Shown piece by piece: positions 8,427 to 17,843 of a stretch of DNA of 64,000 nt. How positions within the stretch are numbered: position 1 is the first letter of the stretch; the number at the start of each line of letters is the position of its first letter. Origin of the DNA: Adhaeribacter arboris. GTDB taxonomy: Bacteria; Bacteroidota; Bacteroidia; Cytophagales; Hymenobacteraceae. The stretch covers positions 4,154,001-4,218,000 of the forward strand of contig NZ_PYFT01000001.1 in assembly GCF_003023845.1 (NCBI RefSeq), written 5' to 3'. The notes beneath the pieces are model-generated. The model did no database searches and was not told the origin of the DNA. It saw only the letters and a program-made list of their open reading frames with translations. Both the position numbers and the translations under genes were made by a program.

Positions 8427-8937
8427 AGTTTTAATTATTTGAAATAAGGTTATACATTCATCACGCGAAAACCGCCAAAATCTTGGTAGCTGTAAAAACT
8501 CTCCCCGAATTTTTATAGAATTCAAATCTTTAACGTAGGCTCTCGTTCAAAGTTTACTACCCGAGTGTTAGTTTTGGGCTAGCGTTCGGTAGAAGCCGGT
8601 TTTAGTCGGTAAATTTAAATTCCCTAGATAACTATATTATTTGGCGCTTATAGAATATAAAATCTCGTACCTGATTAAAATTAATACACCCCGGAAAATT
8701 TAAATAAAATAATTTCAAACGTTGCCGAAAAGGTTAAGTAGAAGGTAAAGCAAAGGCAATTTAATCCGGCTATTCGAATCTCGGCAGTTATCGCCGGTTA
8801 CTTAAAAATAACTATTTCAGTAATAATTACGAATGACAACTGTAAAGCTCTGTTGGGATTTGGTAAAACAGGTAGTTACCAGCTATCCCAAAGAAATAAG
8901 AGCTTAAAGAAAGTATAGTTTTCGTAAAATTTAACGT
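8427..8937. other. Intergenic region between divergent genes
   Basis: About 510 bases between the TerY-like gene (-) and the dehydrogenase (+). It should hold both promoters, but no confident -7 TAnnTTTG / -33 pair was found. It is AT-rich, with no repeat copies and no supported ORF; the 61-residue minus-strand ORF overlapping the dehydrogenase start looks like a shadow. Confidence 0.6.
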
Positions 8938-9798
8938 ATGGATTTAAAAAATATTGGTTGGATTGGCTTGGGGAAAATGGGCATTCCAATGGCTCAAAAA
9001 TTAGTAAATGCTGGTTATTCTGTAACAGTTTACAATCGAAGCAAGGAAAAGGAAGAAGCATTGCGCTCCCTGGGAGCTAATACTGCCGAATCTCCGGCTC
9101 AATTAATGCAACAAGCCGAGGTAATCTTCCTGATGGTATCCGACGATGAGGCTACCCGGCAAATTTTTACCGGCGAACAAGGTTTGCTCAGCGCTCAAAC
9201 TACCGGTAAAATAATTATAAACATGAGTACCGTTTCGCCGGGTGTGAGCAAACTAATGGCGAGCTTATGTCAGGAAGGACAAAATCATTACCTGGATGCA
9301 CCCGTATCGGGCAGTGTCAAGCAGGCCGAAGAAGGGCAGTTAGTAATTATGGTGGGCGGCGAAGAAAATATTTTTACCCAGGTAAAACCCATACTGGACC
9401 AGCTTGGCAAGTTAACGCTGCGGGTAGGTGAAACAGGAGCCGGAAATTCGGCCAAACTAGCTATCAATACTTTACTTGGCTTTTATGCCCAAGGCCTCGC
9501 CGAAGCCATAATTTTCGCGCAGCAACACGGCATTCAAACCCAGGATTTGCTTACTCTTATTGGCAACAGTGCCTTAGGCAATATTTTTACGAAAATAAAA
9601 GGCGAAGCTATTCTGGCAAATAATTTTCCGGCGGCTTTTGCCTTAAAGCACATCGCCAAAGATTTGCGATTAGCGAAACAAGAAGGCTCTAATACTCCGT
9701 TAGCGGAAGTAGTGCAAAACACCTTTCAGGAAGCGGAGTCTACTCTGGGTGAAGAAGATATTATTGCCATCATTAAACACTTAAATCCCAGCATTTAG
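8938..9798 (+). CDS. NAD(P)-dependent beta-hydroxyacid dehydrogenase (3-hydroxyisobutyrate dehydrogenase-like)
   Basis: 286 residues. The N-terminal Rossmann domain starts WIGLGKMGIPMAQKL (GxGxxG at about 8-13) and ends its second strand with VYNRSKEKE; the Arg suggests NADPH preference. The substrate-binding motif LDAPVSGSVKQAEEG (about 118-132) and GETGAGNSAKLAINTLLG with the catalytic Lys (about 162-179) match the 3-hydroxyisobutyrate/6-phosphogluconate dehydrogenase superfamily. The most probable activity is reduction of a small beta-oxoacid or semialdehyde (succinic semialdehyde or glyoxylate type) in the cytosol. It stands alone, and the precise substrate cannot be called. Confidence 0.92.
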   Translation: MDLKNIGWIGLGKMGIPMAQKLVNAGYSVTVYNRSKEKEEALRSLGANTAESPAQLMQQAEVIFLMVSDDEATRQIFTGEQGLLSAQTTGKIIINMSTVSPGVSKLMASLCQEGQNHYLDAPVSGSVKQAEEGQLVIMVGGEENIFTQVKPILDQLGKLTLRVGETGAGNSAKLAINTLLGFYAQGLAEAIIFAQQHGIQTQDLLTLIGNSALGNIFTKIKGEAILANNFPAAFALKHIAKDLRLAKQEGSNTPLAEVVQNTFQEAESTLGEEDIIAIIKHLNPSI

Positions 9799-9900
9799 AA
9801 GCAATTGTAATAACTAAGATTTTCGCTAGTAAAACGAGTTGGACTGTTAATTCTTCCCTAACTACAAATAAGATTCATTTTTCTTTATCTGGCGTCCTTC

Positions 9901-10105
9901 CGTGGAGCCTATTCAAGTCTCCAAGTTGGGGTGCTGATGCAATTTTAAATTTCAAGTTTGTCTCCTGCTCGGCGTGCCTCGTCGGGACACTCGGGCGGGC
10001 TACTTTTCCTTTCCTCCTGTCGTCGAAATGCCTGCGGCACCAGAAAACCAACGCCCGCCCTCGCTGTCCCGCCTGCTGTCTCTTATTCTTAGCTACCGCT
10101 TTTCT
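9901..10105. repeat. Family A dispersed repeat, copy 2 (diverged)
   Basis: Begins GTGGAGCCTATTCAAGTCTCC, then GGGGTGCTGATG. It keeps CTTTCCTCCTGTCGTCGAAAT and ends TTATTCTTAGCTACCGC. The middle has drifted or recombined. It is inverted relative to copy 3 (10441-10640), with a family B element between them. Confidence 0.7.
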
Positions 10106-10213
10106 GGCTTTCTTGTCTATTTATTTTACTTTAGTGTCCTGAGGGTAGCCAAGTAGAGATAGAGATGTTCCGTTCTATTGTTAAAAGTGGGTATAACCTT
10201 ATATTTAAATTTA

Positions 10214-10351
10214 GCGAGCGTCCTCGCTCGTGTTGCTCAACGTCCGGCCTCTGGCCGATAAGAATTTGACTTCACTGCTTTCAGGAAGGTATATCCGTTC
10301 GCCCGGCCGGAGGCCTCCCAGATAGTAGCCACGAGCGAGGACGCTCGCGCC
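10214..10351. repeat. Family B foldback repeat nested between two family A copies
   Basis: Outer arms GCGAGCGTCCTCGCTCGTG (10214-10232) and CACGAGCGAGGACGCTCGCG are inverse complements, and each is itself a hairpin (CGAGCG..CGCTCG). Inner GTCCGGCCTCTGGCC and CCCGGCCGGAGGCCTCCC form a second nested stem. Copies lie at 35738 and 37566, with a short variant at 5754. Confidence 0.88.
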
Positions 10352-10440
10352 AGCAGTATTTTTAAAGAAAAGAAGGTAATTAACAGAGTTTAGCCAAGAA
10401 ATTAATAAAATAATCAGGACGGACTTATCCGTGGCAAAGC

Positions 10441-10640
10441 AGGAACTACTAGCAACTGACACCAGTTTGGCTGTGGAGGGCTTTCTAAGGTTCCGGTGCT
10501 TTAGCATTCCGACGTCAGGAGGAAAGGAAGCTTAGACTAGCCCGAAAGAGCCAAACGAGGCCTGCCGGCCACGAGGCAAGCACGGACCGTTAAGGCCCAT
10601 CAGCACCGTAATATTGAGACTGGCACAGTCTCAACGGATA
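10441..10640. repeat. Family A dispersed repeat, copy 3
   Basis: Opposite orientation to copies 1, 2 and 4: CCAGTTTGGCTGTGGAGGGC, TTCTAAGGTTCCGG, CAGGAGGAAAGGAAGCTTAG, GAGCCAAACGAGGCC, then CATCAGCACC and a terminal GAGACT..AGTCTC hairpin. Confidence 0.85.
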
Positions 10641-10810
10641 AAAAGCTAAAAATACGTCTTGGAATTCAGCATAATCCTTACCTGTATTTAAGCCGTGTTA
10701 TTTAATTCTAAACTTTCCGTGACCTTTTGAACAAAGCAACTTGAACTTTTGAACAAACCTGCCAGCCCAAAATTGAACGACCTTTGTCTAAACTTAAAAT
10801 TAATAAGACA

Positions 10811-11695
10811 ATGGAAAAAGTTTGGTTTATTACCGGCAGCTCCCGCGGATTGGGACGTAGCCTCACCGAAGCAGTATTAGCCTCTGGCGATAAAGTAGCG
10901 GCCACCGCCCGTAAACCCGAAGTACTGCAAGATTTAGTAGAACAATACCCTGACCAGATAGTACCACTTGCTTTAGATGTTACCGATAAAACGCAGATAC
11001 ACGCCGTAGTGGCAAAAACAATAGAGCTTTTCGGGCGAATAGATGTATTGGTAAATAATGCCGGTTTCGGAATTATCGGCGCTGCTGAAGCCTTTACAGA
11101 CGAGCAAGTGCGCAGCCAACTGGAAACGAACTTGTATGCGCCCATCGAAATTACCCGGGCCGTATTGCCGTACATGCGCCAGCAAGGTTCTGGTCGTATT
11201 CTGCAAGTAAGTTCCATTGGTGGTCGGGTAGGTAACGCAGGAGTAGCCATCTACCAGGCAGCTAAATTCGGGTTAAGTGGTTTCACCGAAGCTTTAGCCC
11301 AGGAAGTAGCACCGTTGGGAATCCGGGTAACTTCGGTAGAGCCAGGAGGTTTCCGGACCGATTGGGCGGGCGATTCGATGACCTATGCTTCACCAGTGGA
11401 AGGATACGAAGCAACGGTGGGTACGCGGGAAAATTTCTTTAAAAGTGGTAATTTTATTCCGGTCGGCGACCCGGATAAAGCGGCTCAGGTAATGGTAAAA
11501 TTAGTCCAACACCCGGAACCACCCGTACACCTGGTATTAGGCAGCGAGGCGATTGGGTTCCTGAAAAGTGCCAATGCTGCTCGCGAAACCGAAATGGAAA
11601 AATGGTTGCCGGTAAGTCTTTCTACGGACGCCGATGATGCCATAAATTTTTTGGAGACAGAAGACGCCAAATTTTTCTTGCGTACGAAAAATTAA
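10811..11695 (+). CDS. SDR-family oxidoreductase
   Basis: 294 residues from the ATG at 10811 (MEKVWFITG); an upstream in-frame ATG at 10784 would add nine residues not seen in the family. Classical short-chain dehydrogenase features: ITGSSRGLGRSL cofactor loop (about 7-18), VLVNNAGFG strand, Ser in ILQVSSIGG, and the catalytic YQAAK. The Arg after the second strand (TARKPEVL) suggests NADP(H). Overall similarity is to bacterial SDRs of the oxidoreductase/short-chain dehydrogenase (YusZ-like) group, substrate unknown. The AraC regulator at 11758 follows in the same direction 62 bases later and may control it. Confidence 0.92.
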   Translation: MEKVWFITGSSRGLGRSLTEAVLASGDKVAATARKPEVLQDLVEQYPDQIVPLALDVTDKTQIHAVVAKTIELFGRIDVLVNNAGFGIIGAAEAFTDEQVRSQLETNLYAPIEITRAVLPYMRQQGSGRILQVSSIGGRVGNAGVAIYQAAKFGLSGFTEALAQEVAPLGIRVTSVEPGGFRTDWAGDSMTYASPVEGYEATVGTRENFFKSGNFIPVGDPDKAAQVMVKLVQHPEPPVHLVLGSEAIGFLKSANAARETEMEKWLPVSLSTDADDAINFLETEDAKFFLRTKN

Positions 11696-11757
11696 AAATA
11701 ATTTAGTTGGTGATGGTTTAAATAAGCCATTGCCAACTATTTATAAATGGAGGTTCT

Positions 11758-12570
11758 ATGACAGACCTGAATGAAAAAGCTTCCCGTGCCTTTACTTATT
11801 CCTGTTACCATAGCCGCAACCGGTCGGGGGAACAGTTTATCCCGGAGCATGTTTTTAGTTACCAGATTGCTGGCACTCTTACTGTTCAAGATGGCAATCA
11901 AACCTGGACTTTCCGGGAAGGGGATTTTAGGTTAGTCCGGCGAAACCATTTGCTTAAATTTTTGAAAGAACCACCGGTCGGAGGCGAATTTAAAAGTGTT
12001 TCGGTATTCCTCGACCAGAAAACCTTGCGAAATTTTAGCATGGAATACAACTACAAAGCCGAAAAAAGCACGAATTCCGAGGCCATTATTTCGCTTAAGT
12101 CTAATCCGCTTTTCAGCAATTTTTTAAATTCCTTAGGCCCTTACCAGACTTTAAACGAGCCTGGCAACGAAAACCTGTTGAACCTGAAATTAAGGGAAGC
12201 TATTTTAATTTTATTACAAACCAATCCCGAACTGCAAAGCGTTTTGTTTGATTTCTCGGTGCCCGGTAAAATAGATTTAGAAGCTTTTATGCTGCAAAAC
12301 TTTCATTTTAACGTAGAGCTAAAACGCTTTGCCTATTTAACCGGCCGCAGCCTGGCAACCTTTAAACGCGATTTCGAGAAGATTTTTCACCTTTCGCCGA
12401 GCCGCTGGTTACAGCAACGCCGCTTGCAGGAAGCGCATTATTTAATTAAAGAAAAAGGCAAAGCGCCTTCCGAAGTTTACCTGGACTTAGGTTTTGAAGA
12501 CCTCTCGCATTTTTCTTTTGCTTTTAAGAAAATGTTCGGCGTGGCCCCTACCAAAATGCTGCTGGCTTAA
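11758..12570 (+). CDS. AraC-family transcriptional regulator
   Basis: 270 residues. An N-terminal cupin-like ligand domain (about 25-130; LTVQDGNQTWTFREGDFRLV) is followed by a C-terminal double helix-turn-helix (about 185-268; LKRFAYLTGRSLATFKRDFEK, then SEVYLDLGFEDLSHFSFAFKKMFGVAP). It binds DNA in the cytoplasm and probably senses a small molecule. Location 62 bases behind the SDR oxidoreductase suggests a local regulatory pair. Such AraC/SDR pairs are frequent in Bacteroidota; the inducer is unknown. Confidence 0.93.
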   Translation: MTDLNEKASRAFTYSCYHSRNRSGEQFIPEHVFSYQIAGTLTVQDGNQTWTFREGDFRLVRRNHLLKFLKEPPVGGEFKSVSVFLDQKTLRNFSMEYNYKAEKSTNSEAIISLKSNPLFSNFLNSLGPYQTLNEPGNENLLNLKLREAILILLQTNPELQSVLFDFSVPGKIDLEAFMLQNFHFNVELKRFAYLTGRSLATFKRDFEKIFHLSPSRWLQQRRLQEAHYLIKEKGKAPSEVYLDLGFEDLSHFSFAFKKMFGVAPTKMLLA

Positions 12571-12734
12571 AAGAACAGGGTAAGAAAGAAGCCTTTAATT
12601 ATACATAGCTCTCTGCAAAATGAGGTTCCGGAAACGTAACCAGTTTTCAGCAACCAAGATTGCACCTATAGCTGCTGTTGAACTTGAATCCCCCATAGCT
12701 GCCATATAGGTGTTCTTAGGTATTGTTCATTTTT

Positions 12735-12917
12735 CTAAAAAACAACGAATACTTTGAAAGTTTCTTTCTGTTGATTTTCAATATAACAGGCTAATGTTAA
12801 ACCTTCTGGATGCAGTTGGTCAATAAAATAGAAAGAACCTTTATTAAAGATTTCAATTTTTACCTTTTCCTCTTGTTTAAGTAAATAGAGAGCCCTTCTT
12901 CTTTTCACTATTCGCAT
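12735..12917 (-). CDS. Small basic hypothetical protein
   Basis: 60 residues with a basic start (MRIVKRRRALYLLKQEEKVK) and beta-rich remainder ending FKVFVVF. ATG start, intact frame, in a 660-base gap with no other strong gene. No domain recognised. Downstream on the same strand (12600-12720) a short open stretch (MAAMGDSSSTAAIGAILVAE...) is also unassigned. It could be a real small gene or chance. Confidence 0.35.
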   Translation of the reverse strand: MRIVKRRRALYLLKQEEKVKIEIFNKGSFYFIDQLHPEGLTLACYIENQQKETFKVFVVF

Positions 12918-13180
12918 CTATTAATTTTATTCCTATTAAATCAATGCCAATCATTTCTTCAAGGGAATTTCAATAACCAGCTTAAACAAATTTAAGTGAT
13001 TTTACATGCCGTTTTTTTTAAGTAAATGATTGACTTGTTCTAGATGCTCCAAATCACCTATATTTTTAATTATACTAACTACCCGGTATTTGGTAACCAG
13101 AAATAACGTAATGCCCGATATGTAGTTTTTCTGTATTATTTAGAAAAAAGAAGCACGGTATTAAATTTATAAATAAAAAA

Positions 13181-13210
13181 TGCCGGTGTGCTCCACCGGC
13201 ATTTTTTTTT
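13181..13210. terminator. Rho-independent terminator of the TonB receptor gene
   Basis: TGCCGGTG (13181-13188) and CACCGGCA (13194-13201) form an 8-base-pair GC-rich stem with a 5-base loop. It is flanked by A-rich and T-rich tracts on both sides, so it can act in both directions; it lies 23 bases past the receptor stop codon. Confidence 0.85.
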
Positions 13211-13232
13211 AAATTCTTAAGCTTAATTAAAA

Positions 13233-16200
13233 TTAAAACGCATACCGCAAGCCCAACTGAATCTGGTAAGGGTTACCGTTACCGCTTAGACCAGGTATCC
13301 CAGCTGATTTGTTCACGTTGTAAACAAACCGTTGCGCGGTTGGATCGAAGCTCTTAATGGTGTATAGGTTTTGCTTGCCCAGATTATAACCCACGCCCCA
13401 GTCTTTCTTCAACAGGTTGGCTACGTTGAAAACGTCAATGGAAGCTTCCAAACCGTGATTACCAAAGAAGCTGAATTTTTTGGCTAATCTGGCGTCAAAC
13501 ACCCCGTAAAAACCATTGATACCCCCGTTACGCTCCGCTATTTGACCCGCATTCCGGCGAATATACTCTTTTACACTTTGCTCGGCATTTGGATTGTCCA
13601 GGATAGCCTGGATACCTTCCCGCAGGTATGGCGGCGTTTCCGGGTCATTCGGATCGTAGATGAAGGCCAAATCGTTAGAATCAACAAAATCTCCGTTGGT
13701 GTTACCGCCCACGGCCATAGAATAGCGCGTGCCACCTAAACCGGAATAGCGCACGCTGAAGGTAGTACCCCAAACGGTAGGGGCCGTTCCATAGACTACT
13801 ACCTTGCTGCGGAACTGGTTGTTGGCATAGCTCATGCGGCTTAAATCCCGGGGGTCATCGGCTACCATTAAATCCAAAGTAGCAGTATTGGCCACGTTAC
13901 CGTTGTAAGAAGTATTATCTTTCGAGTCGTTCCAGGTATAAGAAGCGGTAATTTGTCCGTCGCGGAAATACCGGAAAGTTCCGTCAACTACCAAGGCGTA
14001 CTGGTTTTTCCGGCCTCCGCTGATTAATTCCAATACCCGTCCTACCTGGGTAGTTTTGCGGCTGTTTACCCAGTTAACTATTCCCTTATCCGTAATGGTC
14101 GAAGCGGGAACATACACGCCGCGGTTGGCTTCTTCTTCCATTCTAAAATACGGTTGGTCCACCATGTTACGGTCTACGTACATGTAGTTGTTACGCGCCC
14201 AGGCGGCAAATCCACTTACCCCTACCCGCAGGTTATCGTTAAAAAAGTGGTTGATGGAGAAGTTGGTTTTGTAAACTACCGGCACTTTGGCATCGGGGCT
14301 GTTGGTGTTAATGGTTACTAATTTTGGAATGCCCGGATTGTTAAACAGTTCGGAGCCCGGAGCCGTGGATGGGTCGGCGCGATAGCCCGGGAAATTGGGG
14401 GTGGGTACCAAGGCCCCCGAGATGTCCACGGAAGCTACCTTGGTGCCATCGAACAACATGTTGTTGATCATGGAGTAAGGGTTCAAAGCCGAACCAAATA
14501 CCCCGGCTCCCACCCGGATGATATTCTTACGCTCTTCGTTCACGTCCCAGGTAAACTGCACGCGGGGCTGCAATTGGGTGGTATTAATCTTGTTATTGGT
14601 ACGGATACCCAGTTCGTTAAATACCACCGGGGTAAAATTGGCCCGGTTCAAGTATTGGGTATTATCTAACCGCAAGCCCGCCATTACTTCCAGGCCGTAC
14701 GCCAGTTTCGTGTCCATTTGAGCATATACGCCGGAAGCGATCGAATTTACCACGTTGCTCTGGTCTTCGTTTAAGTAAATTTCCCGAACGTACCGGTAAG
14801 GAGTCAGGCTATTGAAGCTTTCCAGGCCATTAAAGAAAAAACGACCGTTCATTTCGCTACCGTAGCGGGAATGCATGCGGTTATATAGTACGTCTACGCC
14901 GAAAGTAAAATTGATCTTACCGGTATTGTAGTAAAAATTATCTACTAACTGCACCACGTTGCCTTTAAACCATTCCGGCGAAAAACGCTGCCCACCAATC
15001 TGAATCGAAGAATTAGTGTAGGTTTTGGTAGTATCAAAACTTGATCGGGATAACACATTTTGGACGATGGCGCGCGGGATACCGGCTGCCGGAAGTTCCG
15101 GGCTCGGTTGAACGGCTTCGTCCTGGTAGAAATGTTGTACTTTCAGCTCGTTGGTAATCCTTGGGTTCAGGATCGTCCGCAACGACAACAGCAAACTATT
15201 GTCGAATTTCTTGCGGTTGATGTACGATTCGTAGGCATCAATCACGGAGTTATCATCTTCCGATAAAGGGTCTTTTTCGCGCACCAAATTGTTCCGCAAT
15301 GTCAGTAAGTTTTTAGAATTTAATTGCCAGTCGATGCGGGCAAAAATAGCGTCGGTACCTTTTTTCTTGCCAAATGAACCAAATTGTGGATTGTTCGATA
15401 CCCCGTATTTAGCCCGGGCAATGCTTAAAAAGTTATCCAGCGTGGCCTGGGTAACCTGGTTAACGGCTTCGTCATTGGGTCCCTGGATGTTGGCAATATA
15501 AACCGGACGAGCATCGGCCTGGTGATCCCAAGCTACGAAGAAGTGGGCTTTATCTTTAATAATGGGCCCGCCCAATGAAAACCCGTATTGGTTGGTATTG
15601 TAGTCCTGCACGCGTTTGTTGCCTCTTAAATCGTATGGACTCGCCAGCCAATCGGTACGCATAAAGTTAAAAGCGCTGCCCGTTAGTTGGTTGGTACCCG
15701 ATTTGGTTACGGTGCTGATAGTACCGCCACCACTCCGGCCCATGGTCACATCGTACTCATTGGTTACCACTTTAAATTCGCGAATGGCTTCCATGGAAAT
15801 GGAATACGCGCTGGAGGTAGAACCACCGGCAATGGTACCGCGCGAGGTCATCCCATCGATGGTAAAGTTGGTGGAAGATGCGAGTTGACCGCCCAAACTC
15901 GTACCGCTACTCAAGGGCGACAAGTCAATGAGCGAAGTAAAATTGCGGCCGTTTACCGGCAATTTGGCAATATCTTTCGCCGTAATAGGCGTAGAAGCGC
16001 CTAAAGTGGGAACCGTGTTTTTTAAGGAATTAGCTACCACTTCTACCGCTTCCAGTTCGGTGGCGCTGCTTTGTAAAGCAAAATTTACCCGCAACTGGTC
16101 GCCTTGGTTCAGGGCGAAACCGGTTTTCTTTTGTTCGCTGTAACCAATAAAAGATACGGTAATGGAATACGGCGAGCCTAAAGGCAATTGTTTAATAATG

Positions 16201-16406
16201 TAGTCGCCGTTTACGTCGGTAACCGTACCCGCCTTAAAACCAGTAGACTCATTCCGGACCAGAACAGTGGCGCCAATAATGGGACTGTTATTTACTTCGG
16301 CAACTTTTCCGATAATCGTTGCTTCATTTCCTTGTCCGTACGTGGAGAAGCAGGAAGCCAGCAACAGGGCCAAAAATGCAATACATCCTGTAAATAATTG
16401 TTTCAT
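13233..16406 (-). CDS. Oar-like TonB-dependent outer-membrane receptor
   Basis: 1057 residues. A signal peptide (MKQLFTGCIAFLALLLASCF) is followed by a carboxypeptidase-regulatory-like beta-sandwich (about 28-115; IIGKVAEVNNSPIIGATVLV), a plug domain (about 118-235; ITAKDIAKLPVNGRNFTSLI), and a 22-strand barrel ending in the expected aromatic residue (LGLRYAF). Full-length for the Oar subgroup, which lacks a SusD partner; consistent with that, no SusD gene is adjacent. It would import or sense a large ligand at the outer membrane using TonB energy. It is monocistronic with its own terminator; the ligand is unknown. Confidence 0.95.
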   Translation of the reverse strand: MKQLFTGCIAFLALLLASCFSTYGQGNEATIIGKVAEVNNSPIIGATVLVRNESTGFKAGTVTDVNGDYIIKQLPLGSPYSITVSFIGYSEQKKTGFALNQGDQLRVNFALQSSATELEAVEVVANSLKNTVPTLGASTPITAKDIAKLPVNGRNFTSLIDLSPLSSGTSLGGQLASSTNFTIDGMTSRGTIAGGSTSSAYSISMEAIREFKVVTNEYDVTMGRSGGGTISTVTKSGTNQLTGSAFNFMRTDWLASPYDLRGNKRVQDYNTNQYGFSLGGPIIKDKAHFFVAWDHQADARPVYIANIQGPNDEAVNQVTQATLDNFLSIARAKYGVSNNPQFGSFGKKKGTDAIFARIDWQLNSKNLLTLRNNLVREKDPLSEDDNSVIDAYESYINRKKFDNSLLLSLRTILNPRITNELKVQHFYQDEAVQPSPELPAAGIPRAIVQNVLSRSSFDTTKTYTNSSIQIGGQRFSPEWFKGNVVQLVDNFYYNTGKINFTFGVDVLYNRMHSRYGSEMNGRFFFNGLESFNSLTPYRYVREIYLNEDQSNVVNSIASGVYAQMDTKLAYGLEVMAGLRLDNTQYLNRANFTPVVFNELGIRTNNKINTTQLQPRVQFTWDVNEERKNIIRVGAGVFGSALNPYSMINNMLFDGTKVASVDISGALVPTPNFPGYRADPSTAPGSELFNNPGIPKLVTINTNSPDAKVPVVYKTNFSINHFFNDNLRVGVSGFAAWARNNYMYVDRNMVDQPYFRMEEEANRGVYVPASTITDKGIVNWVNSRKTTQVGRVLELISGGRKNQYALVVDGTFRYFRDGQITASYTWNDSKDNTSYNGNVANTATLDLMVADDPRDLSRMSYANNQFRSKVVVYGTAPTVWGTTFSVRYSGLGGTRYSMAVGGNTNGDFVDSNDLAFIYDPNDPETPPYLREGIQAILDNPNAEQSVKEYIRRNAGQIAERNGGINGFYGVFDARLAKKFSFFGNHGLEASIDVFNVANLLKKDWGVGYNLGKQNLYTIKSFDPTAQRFVYNVNKSAGIPGLSGNGNPYQIQLGLRYAF

Positions 16407-16759
16407 TTTTTGTTAATTAAGTAAGAAATAGTAGTAAAAAGCGGGTCTGATTTCTTTTATAACCCCTCTGAAAATCTGGTACAACGATGGGGCGAGAGCA
16501 AGCTCATCAGGTTTAGGAATAAAGCCCGTCGGCTTCCTCCGTACAAATGAGCACGACTGAAGTCAGTTGCGTTAAGCGTTCCACCAGTATGATCAAAGCT
16601 ATTTTTCAGAAGAAAGAAACCCGTTTTTTCTGTCCGCGAAAGTAGAGCGGGAATGTTAAGGCGGTGTTACCGCTTGGTTAACATACTGTTTCTTTTTTGA
16701 TGGAGCTTTTCTGCGGGCGGGATTTGGCCGGTTGACTGGCGCGTGAGAGGAACCAATAA

Positions 16760-16906
16760 AGCCAGTCAAAATTTACTATTTTTATCCGCCAGCCGTACGA
16801 GGTAGGCTATTCGGATGTAAAAGCGTTTCGGGAAGTATTCCGGAAAGTTATCGGCCTATCGCTGCTGGAGTACCGGAGGAAGTACAATAAAGAGGCGGTG
16901 GGATAA
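16760..16906 (+). pseudogene. Remnant of AraC-type DNA-binding domain
   Basis: The + frame ending with TAA at 16906 reads YEVGYSDVKAFREVFRKVIG, then LSLLEYRRKYNKEAVG. This matches the second helix-turn-helix and tail of GlxA/AraC-type regulators (normally IAxEVGYxDxxxFxRxFKKxxGxSPxxYR). Upstream of about residue -14 the frame meets stops and no N-terminal domain is present. It is a short relic near the TonB receptor promoter region. The rest of 16407-17073 shows nothing else. Confidence 0.65.
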
Positions 16907-17073
16907 AGAAATTAGAACTATACTTGCTATCCAGAAAATAAAAGCACGCTATCCCTGCTATCCATTCTCTTCCGGAATAATCTTATTAAAATCGGCCAGC
17001 CAGATTCTTCTGAAATCCATTGAATTTTAAGGAATGACCGATTTAGATAATTTATGCCCGATTTAAACAAGCT

Positions 17074-17232
17074 TTAAGCCTTAGTTTTACCCAGATCGTC
17101 CGATTTATCACTACTTTTAGGTTTGTCGGGGTTAGCTTTTTTGGCTGCCAGCAGGCGCTTCTGGTGTTCTTTTTTCTCCTTGAATTCCTTTTGGCGCTGT
17201 TTCTTTTGCTGATCTCCGGATCTGGTTCCCAT
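17074..17232 (-). CDS. Small highly charged protein (52 residues)
   Basis: ATG at 17232 gives MGTRSGDQQKKQRQKEFKEK, then KEHQKRLLAAKKANPDKPKSSDKSDDLGKTKA and TAA. It is extremely Lys/Gln/Glu-rich, helical in the first half and disordered in the second. Codon use is ordinary and the frame is clean. No family name recognised, but small Lys-rich proteins of this shape are common in Bacteroidota and may be nucleic-acid or ribosome associated (inference). It stands alone upstream of the toxin-antitoxin-like pair and was easy to miss by length. Confidence 0.55.
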   Translation of the reverse strand: MGTRSGDQQKKQRQKEFKEKKEHQKRLLAAKKANPDKPKSSDKSDDLGKTKA

Positions 17233-17348
17233 TGCCTGGTTTGATTTTGTTATATGCAGTTAGTGGCCTATTAGCTTTTACCTGATTTAGCTAAGCGGTA
17301 TGCTTTATTAAAATGCCTTAACTATATGCACAATAGAACAGCATATAT

Positions 17349-17843
17349 CTAAAATCGCTCGCCAAGTTCTCTAAACATATCTATAGTATTAATAAAACGA
17401 ACCCCGCGAGGTAAACAAACATCAGGAATTTTGATTCTTCGTTTACTGCTAGGATCGCTAACTTCGTGGGTAATTATAGTAACACTATTTGTTAAAGCAT
17501 AAGCGATGAGCCACGCATCTGCTTCATCTTCTCCTAAAAATTCTGTAATTGCGGCTGGACTATAATGTGTTCGTTTACTTTCAATCCAATTAACAATTTG
17601 GGCATAAGCTGTTAGAACTTCAGTAGTATCACGAAAAAAGTTCTTAGGTAAATTATCTTTACACCAGTTGCTTAAAAGGTCTCCATTTGGATAAATCTCA
17701 TTTTTAACTTTATCAATACTAATAATTTTACCATCGTGGGCAAGCTGCTTTACTTTTTCCCAAAATCCAACGGCAATATCTAAAGGGTAAACACTACGAT
17801 GAGCTTGAATAAAAAAGTTGCTATCTACAACGTAAATACCCAT
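17349..17843 (-). CDS. DUF4411 family protein (PIN-domain toxin-like)
   Basis: 164 residues. MGIYVVDSNFFIQAHRSVYP at the start and LGEDEADAWLIAYALTNSV in the second half carry the acidic residues of a PIN-like RNase (D7, then E/D near 124-128, and a late Asp). DUF4411 proteins are typically encoded directly after an ImmA/IrrE protein, as here: the start codon immediately follows the stop codon of the upstream gene with no spacer, implying translational coupling. The likely role is toxin of a type II-like module, cutting RNA in the cytoplasm. Base composition is AT-richer than neighbours, suggesting transfer. Confidence 0.88.
   Translation of the reverse strand: MGIYVVDSNFFIQAHRSVYPLDIAVGFWEKVKQLAHDGKIISIDKVKNEIYPNGDLLSNWCKDNLPKNFFRDTTEVLTAYAQIVNWIESKRTHYSPAAITEFLGEDEADAWLIAYALTNSVTIITHEVSDPSSKRRIKIPDVCLPRGVRFINTIDMFRELGERF

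Noticed and set aside
8427-8525. Longer N-terminal extension of the TerY-like protein from a TTG at 8525
   Set aside because: The 33 extra residues do not match the TerY family, which begins at MRRLPVYLLLD, and the ATG at 8426 is preferred.
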